Source: Candidatus Uhrbacteria bacterium RIFOXYB12_FULL_58_10 (GTDB lineage Bacteria; Patescibacteriota; Patescibacteriia; UBA9934; GWF2-40-263). Taken from it: DNA of 10,440 nt. Below the pieces are notes generated by a model. That model saw only the letters and a program-made list of their open reading frames with translations. It did not search any database and had not been told where the DNA came from. The DNA lies in the NCBI GenBank assembly GCA_943357275.1, contig CALRGL010000036.1, positions 1 through 10,440 on the forward strand, written 5' to 3'. This document shows positions 5,411-10,440 of this stretch, in pieces (position 1 is the stretch's first letter; each line of letters opens with the position of its first letter). Made by a program: the position numbers and the translations under genes.

Positions 5411-7180
5411 ATGAAATCATTAAATATCATCAGGGTTCTTCAGGAAATGTGGAAACACATTCGTCGCTACAAGGGAGCGTTCTTTTTTGGTCTTGTTGCT
5501 ATTGCTGTTGCGGAAATATTGGGACTCTTTGTTCCCATTTTCTACAAGAAGTTTTTTGATCTATTGACAGGTGCTATTGTTGTCCCAAAACCAGAATTGT
5601 TGAATGCACTTGTTGGTGTGATTTTTCTTGTCTTGGTGATTCATAGTATTTCATGGCTTCTCTGGCGGACGATTGCCTTTGTTCACAATTGGTTCATTCC
5701 GCATCTTCAAGAAGATTTCATTCACACAGCTCATGAGTCTTTGCATAAACATTCCTACGGTTTTTTCTTAGACAATTTTGTTGGTTCACTTGTGCGAAAA
5801 GCTGGGCGCGTTGGTCAGTCTTGCTCGGACATGACAGAAACGATTCAGTTCATCTTTTTACCACTTATCATTGTGGTCACAGGTGAGTTGATCATTCTCT
5901 ATACTCGCCACCCCACGCTTGCTCTAATCTTGTTGGTATGGATTGTTGTCTTTGTCACGTTGAATGTCTGGTTTTCACTTTGGAAGTATAAGTATGATTT
6001 GATCCAGGCAGAAATTGATTCAGAGGTGAGTGGACTTCTCTCAGATTCCGTTTCAAATGCGACAACCGTGAAACTTTTTACGGGTATTGCTCACGAACGA
6101 AGTTTGTTCCATGAGGCAACAAATCGACTGCGGAAAATTCGCATGTTTCGATGGAATATTGCGGAAGGCATAGATGCATTACAGTACGGACTGATGATTT
6201 TGATCGAGTTTGTCTTGATGTATTTTGCTATCAGCTACTGGCAACAAGGATTACTTACTATCGGAGACTTTGCCCTTATTCAAGGAATCTTTGGTGGTTT
6301 GTTTGATAAATTGAGTAATATTGGTAAAGTGATTCGTCGCTTTTACGAATCGTTTTCTGAAGCAAGTGAAATGGTTGAGATTATTCAAAAGTCAACAGAC
6401 GTTACAGATGGACACAATGCAAAAACACTTTCTGTTACACTCGGTCAGGTAGATTTTAAGGATGTGACGTTCGCTTTTAGAAAAACACGTCTAATTCTGA
6501 AAAAACTGAACCTTTCTATCAAGCCTGGCGAGAAAGTTGCTTTTGTTGGTCCGTCTGGAGCAGGTAAGTCTACGATAACAAAACTTCTTCTGCGTTTTTA
6601 CGACGTGAGTCGAGGAAAGATTTTTATTGATGGTCAAATAATTGCCAAGGTGACACAAGAAAGTTTGCGCGCGCAGATTGCTATGGTACCGCAAGAACCA
6701 TTGTTGTTTCATCGATCGATCATGGACAACATTCGTTATGGTCGACTAAATGCAACAGACGAAGAAGTCTACGAGGCATCAATGAAAGCTCGTTGTCATG
6801 ATTTCATTTCACAGTTGCAGGATGGATATAAAACGTTCGTTGGTGAACGCGGAGTAAAACTCTCTGGTGGAGAGCGTCAACGTGTTGCTATTGCTCGAGC
6901 TCTTTTGAAGAATGCTCCCATTTTGATTCTCGACGAAGCCACATCTTCGCTCGATTCCGAATCCGAATCGCTTATTCAAGAGGCACTAAAGGAACTCATG
7001 AAAGGCAAGACAACCATCGTTATCGCTCATCGACTTTCCACGATCATGCATATGGATCGTATTATCGTGATTGAGAATGGACAGGTTGTGGACACAGGAA
7101 CGCACAAAGATCTGTTGAAACGCCGTGCTGGAACTTACAATAAATTGTGGAGCATCCAGACGAGTGAATACGTGAACTAA
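5411..7180 (+). CDS. ABC half-transporter, fused membrane and ATPase domains
   Basis: A 589-residue ABC protein with membrane domain first and ATPase second, the MsbA/ABCB-like exporter layout. Six hydrophobic segments are seen at about residues 22-44, 63-90, 140-162, 165-185, 250-272 and 280-305. The ATPase half is complete: Walker A GPSGAGKS (Lys386), Q-loop VPQEP (Gln428), signature LSGGERQ (484-490), Walker B LILDEATSSLD (Asp508, Glu509) and switch His540 in AHRLST. All residues needed for ATP hydrolysis are present. It should act as a homodimer or with a partner encoded elsewhere, because no second half-transporter is adjacent. The substrate (lipid, peptide or drug) cannot be told from sequence, and I see no peptidase or accessory gene nearby. 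It stands alone between two terminators, so it is probably monocistronic. Confidence 0.95.
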   Translation: MKSLNIIRVLQEMWKHIRRYKGAFFFGLVAIAVAEILGLFVPIFYKKFFDLLTGAIVVPKPELLNALVGVIFLVLVIHSISWLLWRTIAFVHNWFIPHLQEDFIHTAHESLHKHSYGFFLDNFVGSLVRKAGRVGQSCSDMTETIQFIFLPLIIVVTGELIILYTRHPTLALILLVWIVVFVTLNVWFSLWKYKYDLIQAEIDSEVSGLLSDSVSNATTVKLFTGIAHERSLFHEATNRLRKIRMFRWNIAEGIDALQYGLMILIEFVLMYFAISYWQQGLLTIGDFALIQGIFGGLFDKLSNIGKVIRRFYESFSEASEMVEIIQKSTDVTDGHNAKTLSVTLGQVDFKDVTFAFRKTRLILKKLNLSIKPGEKVAFVGPSGAGKSTITKLLLRFYDVSRGKIFIDGQIIAKVTQESLRAQIAMVPQEPLLFHRSIMDNIRYGRLNATDEEVYEASMKARCHDFISQLQDGYKTFVGERGVKLSGGERQRVAIARALLKNAPILILDEATSSLDSESESLIQEALKELMKGKTTIVIAHRLSTIMHMDRIIVIENGQVVDTGTHKDLLKRRAGTYNKLWSIQTSEYVN

Positions 7181-7182
7181 CC

Positions 7183-7210
7183 AAAACCAGGCATCTCTGC
7201 CTGGTTTTTT
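7183..7210. terminator. Terminator shared by the convergent ABC transporter and recR genes
   Basis: AAAACCAGGCA (7183-7193) and TGCCTGGTTTT (7198-7208) form a perfect 11-base-pair stem with a TCTC loop. On the + strand the right arm runs into six T residues (7205-7210), a good Rho-independent terminator for the ABC gene 2 bases after its stop. On the - strand the same stem ends in TTTT followed by GG, so it can also act on recR, whose stop codon (7209-7211) lies at the hairpin edge. The - strand function is less certain because its T run is paired in the stem. Confidence 0.85.
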
Positions 7211-7811
7211 AAATCCCTCGTCTTCCTTTGAGTGCATCTCCCAACGTCACTTCGTCAGCAAATTCGAGTGTGGCTCCAACAGGTAATCCTCGCGCCAATC
7301 GTGAAACTCTGCGTCCATGACGGGCAAGTTGTTTTTGGAGATACATCATTGTTGTTTCACCATGAATCGTTGGGGACAAAGCCAGGATGATTTCCTGAAT
7401 GTTTGTGTTTGCCTCCACGCGGTCCGTAATTTCTTTGATTCGAATCACGTCTGGAGTCATTCCTTCGATCGGATTCAGAGTTCCGCCTAAGACGTGATAC
7501 AAACCTTGGAACACATTTGTTGCTTCGATTGTTGCAATGTCACGCGATTCCTCAACAACGCAGACAACACTTGGATCACGTTTTGGATCTGTACAGATTT
7601 CGCAGTCAGTTCGCTCAGAGTAGGTAAAACACTGTTCACAGACTTGGATTTTTTCCCCGAGTTCTACCAATGCTCGTGCCATGACCGAAAGATCGGCTTT
7701 TGGTTGCTTGAGTAAATAGAACACATAACGTAGGGCCGTCTTGGGCCCTACGCCTGGGAGTCGCGAGAACGCTGCGACGAGGTTTACAATCGGTTGGGGA
7801 AATCGTCGCAC
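7209..7811 (-). CDS. recR: Recombination mediator protein RecR
   Basis: A 200-residue protein of normal RecR length. RecR works with RecO (and RecF) to load RecA onto SSB-coated single-stranded DNA during gap repair. Domains in order: N-terminal helix-hairpin-helix with LPGVGPKTA (18-26); zinc site with Cys58, Cys61, Cys70 and Cys73; Toprim domain starting at VCVVEESRDIATIE (about 83-96); and the conserved C-terminal ARGLPVGATLEFADEVTLGDALKGR. All expected motifs are intact. The start is a GTG at 7809-7811, six bases after the ybaB stop, with no Shine-Dalgarno, suggesting translational coupling. The ybaB-recR pair is a widespread arrangement, but dnaX, often upstream of it, is replaced here by dnaB. 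Confidence 0.97.
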   Translation of the reverse strand: MRRFPQPIVNLVAAFSRLPGVGPKTALRYVFYLLKQPKADLSVMARALVELGEKIQVCEQCFTYSERTDCEICTDPKRDPSVVCVVEESRDIATIEATNVFQGLYHVLGGTLNPIEGMTPDVIRIKEITDRVEANTNIQEIILALSPTIHGETTMMYLQKQLARHGRRVSRLARGLPVGATLEFADEVTLGDALKGRRGI

Positions 7812-7817
7812 AGGTTT

Positions 7818-8120
7818 TTAGAAGCCCATGTTCTTCAAGGCTTCGAGTCCTCCCATTTCTTGCATTTTCTTTGCAAGTTTAATTTGGAATTTGGTACCGC
7901 TCGCATCATGAAAGGCATCTTTAATGGCGGCTTGTAGTTTCTCTCGATTTTCCATAGCACCTTCTTCAATCACAACATCAACAAGATCACGGTTACCATT
8001 GATTGTAATTTTAACTTTACCAAACATCGCAGAGCCTTCAGACACAACCGTAGCAAGCTCGTTTTGCAAATCTTTTGCTTGCTTCTTCATGTCTTTGAAC
8101 TGTTTCAATTTGTTGAACAT
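7818..8120 (-). CDS. ybaB: YbaB/EbfC family nucleoid-associated protein
   Basis: A 100-residue protein matching the YbaB/EbfC family, small dimeric DNA-binding proteins that bind DNA and are usually encoded next to recR. Seen here: an N-terminal helix rich in Lys, Met and Gln (MFNKLKQFKDMKKQAKDLQ), a beta-strand core GKVKITINGNRDLVDVVIEE, and a C-terminal helix ending KMQEMGGLEALKNMGF. The length is usual. The ATG at 8118-8120 is the first good start; upstream is an AT-rich stretch and then an inverted repeat, with no Shine-Dalgarno. It is transcribed in the same direction as dnaB (upstream) and recR (downstream). Confidence 0.93.
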   Translation of the reverse strand: MFNKLKQFKDMKKQAKDLQNELATVVSEGSAMFGKVKITINGNRDLVDVVIEEGAMENREKLQAAIKDAFHDASGTKFQIKLAKKMQEMGGLEALKNMGF

Positions 8121-8147
8121 AGGGGTTGATAATAATAATTTTAACGC

Positions 8148-8241
8148 GTCATCCTGACGTAAGGAAGGACCTTGCGTTTATTCGTAATGCATTTAGACAT
8201 GTTACGGACAAAGACAGGATCCCTCCTTACGTCGGGATGAC
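8148..8241. repeat. Imperfect inverted repeat between dnaB and ybaB
   Basis: The arms are 8148-8171 (begins GTCATCCTGACGTAAGGA) and 8218-8241 (ends ACGTCGGGATGAC). They match as inverted copies at 21 of 24 positions, with a 46-base centre. On the - strand (the direction of dnaB and ybaB) two of the three mismatches become G-U pairs. The element fills most of the 137-base gap. The GTCATCC...GGATGAC outer ends resemble dispersed intergenic hairpin elements found in many bacterial genomes; that resemblance is from memory. There is no coding content, no T tract for termination and no target-site duplication that I can see. Confidence 0.8.
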
Positions 8242-8257
8242 ACAAAACACCTCTCTT

Positions 8258-9745
8258 TTAATTAAACGGTACCCCAGGGTTTGGATCGATTGGTGGGGGA
8301 GCCATCATTTGTGGTGGGGCAGCTTGTTGAGGACGAGGCTGAGCAACAGCCAATGGCGCCATACCATCGTTTGAACTTCCCTGAGGTCGAAAACTGGTTT
8401 GAAGGTTGCGGAAGGAAGCACGCTTACCCTCGAAGAATAATCGTACCATACCTGTCGGTCCATTTCGATGTTTGGCAACGTGGATTTCTGCAATGGTTTT
8501 TTCTTCTGGAGACAGTTCGTTTTCTTGGTAGTTGCGATCCGCGGCCTTTCGATAAATGAACATCACCACGTCTGCGTCCTGCTCAATAGATCCTGAGTCA
8601 CGCAAGTGGGAGAGACGAGGAATGGCTGGTTTGTTTTGTTCCACAGCACGAGAGAGCTGGGCAAGAGCAAGCACAGGAATATCCAGTTCTTTTGCGATTT
8701 GTTTGAGACCTCGAGAAATCTCAGAAACTTCTTGCACGCGGTTTTCTGAAGCCTTTTTTGATCGACCTTCCATCAGCTGTAAGTAGTCGACGACGATCAT
8801 GCCAAGCCCATGTTCTTGTTTGAGACGTCTGGCCTTTGTACGCAATTGCATGATGTTCAAGGTGGCGCTATCGTCGATATAGATAGGAGCCTCGGAAAGT
8901 TCTCCAAGCGCAATACCAATCTTTTCAAAATCTTCCGCTTTGTCAGAGAGTCGGCCTGTACGCAGTTTCCAAAGATCCACGTTTGCTTGCGCACAAATCA
9001 TACGATCCACAAGCTGTTCCTTACTCATTTCCAAAGAGAAAAATCCGATTGGAATTTTGTTTTTAACTCCGACGTTACGCATGATGTCCAGAGCAAACGA
9101 GGTTTTTCCAACAGATGGACGCGCAGCCAAGATGACAAGGTCGGATTTTTGGAATCCAGCAAGCAGTTCATCCATCTCGGTAAATCCACTTGGGGTTCCG
9201 CGTAGTTTTCCTCCGCCTTTATGCAATTCGTCAATTCGATCAAACGCTTCTGAAAGCACGTCTCCAATGGAAACGAACGTATTCTTGTTTGATTTTTGTG
9301 TGACTTGGAACAAGGCGTGTTCTGCTTCGTCGAGTGTGGCGTCAATGTCTTCTTCCTCATCAAATCCAAGTCGACTAATTTCTGTGGCTGAATGAATCAG
9401 TCGTCGGAGTGTTGCTTTCTTTGTGACGATTTCTGCGTAGTGTTTGACGTTTGCTGCCGTAGCAACCACGTTTGAGAGTTCGACGAGATAGGCACGTCCA
9501 CCGATTTGTTGAACAATGCCTTTTTCCTCCAAGCGGTTTCCAAGTGAAAGAAGATCGACGGGATCGTGTCGGTTATACAACTCTACAATGGTTGCATAGA
9601 TTTTTTTGTTTGCATCTCGGTAAAAATCATCCTCGGATAATCCGTCAGCGATTTTGATCATGGCATTTTGATCAATAAGCAAGCATCCAAGCAGACTTTG
9701 CTCGGCTTCTAGGTTTTGTGGGGGAATCCGTTCGTTTGTTGCCAT
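8258..9745 (-). CDS. dnaB: Replicative DNA helicase DnaB
   Basis: A 495-residue DnaB, the hexameric helicase that unwinds DNA at the replication fork. The N-terminal DnaB_N domain covers about residues 7-108 (from IPPQNLEAEQSLLG), followed by a helical linker to about 180 and a RecA-like motor. The motor has Walker A ARPSVGKTS (208-216, Lys214), FFSLEMS (from 235), Walker B MIVVDYLQLM (Asp320), LAQLSRAVE, and DSGSIEQDADVV followed by the HRNGPTG region. The last 45 residues or so are rich in Pro, Gln and Ala and look disordered. No intein is present. The start is the ATG at 9743-9745 giving MATNERIPPQ, which fits the family; the frame is open to 9838, but that extension is encoded by a palindromic repeat. 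It is the first gene of the - strand group with ybaB and recR. Confidence 0.97.
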   Translation of the reverse strand: MATNERIPPQNLEAEQSLLGCLLIDQNAMIKIADGLSEDDFYRDANKKIYATIVELYNRHDPVDLLSLGNRLEEKGIVQQIGGRAYLVELSNVVATAANVKHYAEIVTKKATLRRLIHSATEISRLGFDEEEDIDATLDEAEHALFQVTQKSNKNTFVSIGDVLSEAFDRIDELHKGGGKLRGTPSGFTEMDELLAGFQKSDLVILAARPSVGKTSFALDIMRNVGVKNKIPIGFFSLEMSKEQLVDRMICAQANVDLWKLRTGRLSDKAEDFEKIGIALGELSEAPIYIDDSATLNIMQLRTKARRLKQEHGLGMIVVDYLQLMEGRSKKASENRVQEVSEISRGLKQIAKELDIPVLALAQLSRAVEQNKPAIPRLSHLRDSGSIEQDADVVMFIYRKAADRNYQENELSPEEKTIAEIHVAKHRNGPTGMVRLFFEGKRASFRNLQTSFRPQGSSNDGMAPLAVAQPRPQQAAPPQMMAPPPIDPNPGVPFN

Positions 9746-9768
9746 AAATAACACAGGACCCCACCTAG

Positions 9769-9790
9769 CCTCCCCTTGAACAAGGGGAGG
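9769..9790. repeat. Perfect palindromic hairpin in the dnaB leader
   Basis: CCTCCCCTTG (9769-9778) and CAAGGGGAGG (9781-9790) are perfect inverted copies separated by AA, giving a 10-base-pair G+C-rich stem. It lies between dnaB and the divergent permease gene, inside the predicted dnaB 5' leader. The arms are close to pure anti-Shine-Dalgarno (CCTCC) and Shine-Dalgarno (GGAGG) strings. There is no adjacent T tract in either direction. It could be a dispersed REP-like element or a regulatory hairpin; only one copy is in the window. Confidence 0.8.
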
Positions 9791-9815
9791 AACCGGAATG
9801 GGATTTATTGCTCGC

Positions 9816-9843
9816 ATCTTAGCATGGTGATCCTCCAAATCAA
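9816..9843 (-). promoter_or_regulatory. Candidate dnaB promoter
   Basis: Read on the - strand: TTGATT (9843-9838) as -35, a 16-base spacer, then TAAGAT (9821-9816) as -10, preceded by TGC, an extended -10 arrangement. Each hexamer matches consensus at four of six positions. Transcription would start near 9809, giving a leader of about 63 bases that includes the palindromic hairpin at 9769-9790. This is a moderate-quality prediction. Confidence 0.4.
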
Positions 9844-9854
9844 GACCCGATCTG

Positions 9855-9863
9855 TGCTATAAT
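9855..9863 (+). promoter_or_regulatory. Extended -10 promoter TGCTATAAT of the permease gene
   Basis: A perfect TATAAT (9858-9863) is preceded by TGC (9855-9857), the same nine bases as at 435-443. No convincing -35 is seen 16 to 18 bases upstream. The start of transcription would be near 9870, only about 6 bases before the GTG at 9876. If translation begins there the mRNA has almost no leader. Confidence 0.6.
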
Positions 9864-9875
9864 TGTGCAAAGACT

Positions 9876-10440
9876 GTGAAGCAATCCTCCTTGAAATTTT
9901 GGCGTAGTGTGAGTGTGATGATCGGCTCCATCGTAGGGGTCGGTGTTTTTGGGTTACCGTACGCATTTGCTCAAACAGGACTTGCAATAGGTCTCTTGGA
10001 GTTATTACTTATCGGAGCATTATTGGTTGCTTTACAACTCATGTTTGCAGAAGTGGTGATTCAAGGTGACGGTGATCATCGACTTGTGGGCTATGTTCGT
10101 CAGTTTTTAGGAGAACGCTTTGGATCAATCGCCATGCTTGCTATGGCTTGTTCTGTTTGGGGAGCCATGACCGCTTACATGATTGTTGGTGGAAAATTCT
10201 TTTCGTACCTGTTGTCACCCTTGTTTGGCGGTTCAGAATCCACCTATGCTATTTTCGTAGCCATTATTGCAGGATTTTTGATTTATCGCGGACTAGGGTT
10301 TGCATCAAAGCTCGAGACAGTCATTGTGATTACACTGATTTTCTTGTTCATCTTTATTATTTTAGCCAGTTTACCTCATATTCAGATTGCGAACTGGCTT
10401 ATTTATCGACCAGAAAACGTGTTTGTTCCTTATGGAGTTA
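9876..10440 (+). CDS. Amino-acid permease-like transporter (APC superfamily, aromatic/HAAAP-like), N-terminal part
   Basis: The first 188 codons of a gene that runs off the right end. The protein begins VKQSSLKFWRSVSVMIGSIVG. It has hydrophobic helices at about residues 10-33, 36-60, 84-110, 119-139 and 145-165. The first helix contains GSIVGVGVFGLPYAFAQTG, a glycine-rich broken-helix motif typical of the hydroxy/aromatic amino-acid permease branch (Trp/Tyr permeases and relatives), proton-coupled importers of the cytoplasmic membrane. Specificity cannot be read from this part. The start is uncertain: GTG at 9876 lies just after the extended -10 box, and an in-frame ATG at 9918 would cut into the first helix, so GTG is preferred. 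No Shine-Dalgarno precedes either. It is divergent from dnaB and probably unrelated to it in function. Confidence 0.82.
   Translation, partial: MKQSSLKFWRSVSVMIGSIVGVGVFGLPYAFAQTGLAIGLLELLLIGALLVALQLMFAEVVIQGDGDHRLVGYVRQFLGERFGSIAMLAMACSVWGAMTAYMIVGGKFFSYLLSPLFGGSESTYAIFVAIIAGFLIYRGLGFASKLETVIVITLIFLFIFIILASLPHIQIANWLIYRPENVFVPYGV

Noticed and set aside
8129..8137. TATTAT-like -10 box just upstream of ybaB on the - strand
   Set aside because: The stretch is a simple TTA repeat, offers several registers and has no -35; too weak to list as a promoter.
8126..8374. Open frame on the + strand across the dnaB-ybaB gap
   Set aside because: It is formed by the inverted repeat and the antisense of dnaB, with no recognisable protein features.
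8810..9395. Long + strand and alternative - strand frames inside dnaB
   Set aside because: All lie entirely within the well-supported dnaB coding sequence and read as shadows, with no motifs.
9746..9838. N-terminal extension of DnaB by 31 residues from an upstream ATG
   Set aside because: The extension is encoded by the palindromic repeat and its flanks and has no likeness to DnaB; the ATG at 9745 gives the usual MATNERIPPQ start.
1..10440. CRISPR array, insertion sequence, tRNA, rRNA, prophage or toxin-antitoxin content
   Set aside because: No regularly spaced direct repeats, transposase, integrase, tRNA cloverleaf or rRNA-like sequence was seen on either strand by reading; the only repeats are the two hairpin elements listed.
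1..10440. Alternative genetic code with TGA as glycine, as in some Patescibacteria
   Set aside because: TGA ends the Clp-like and sugar-transferase genes at family-consistent positions and no in-frame TGA interrupts any gene.

Overview
The window looks like chromosomal DNA of a streamlined, moderately AT-leaning bacterium using the standard bacterial code: genes end at TGA as well as TAA, and no in-frame TGA is read through. The compact layout, the absence of recognisable Shine-Dalgarno sites at most starts, the membrane-anchored Clp-like ATPase, rplU without rpmA beside it, and dispersed hairpin repeats between genes suggest a Patescibacteria (Candidate Phyla Radiation) genome. The lineage is inferred; no rRNA gene is present to confirm it.

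Positions 1-4955 (+ strand) form one tightly packed run: the 3' end of tgt, a small unrecognised membrane protein, a large membrane-anchored ClpC-like AAA+ protein, a polyprenyl-phosphate sugar-1-phosphate transferase of the MraY/WecA/TagO superfamily, and a membrane-anchored DUF192 protein. From 453 on, genes abut or overlap by 3 to 8 bases, so they are probably co-transcribed from an extended -10 promoter that overlaps the tgt stop codon. A consensus-like promoter inside the 3' end of the DUF192 gene serves rplU (L21, 5035-5355), which ends in a hairpin terminator containing its own stop codon. A complete ABC half-transporter follows (5411-7180) with its own strong ribosome binding site and a terminator shared with the convergent recR.

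Positions 7209-9745 (- strand) carry dnaB, ybaB/ebfC and recR in transcription order, a replication and recombination-repair group. An imperfect inverted repeat (8148-8241) separates dnaB from ybaB, and a perfect short palindrome (9769-9790) sits in the dnaB leader. The right end (from 9876, + strand) is the first 188 codons of an amino-acid permease-like protein transcribed divergently from dnaB.

The part most worth attention is 453-3458: a small membrane protein followed by a Clp ATPase with two N-terminal membrane helices, a first AAA+ ring with damaged Walker motifs, no aromatic pore loop in either ring, no middle domain and no visible ClpP-docking loop. It resembles a Clp unfoldase rebuilt for some other task at the membrane. 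All other genes are recognisable housekeeping types.
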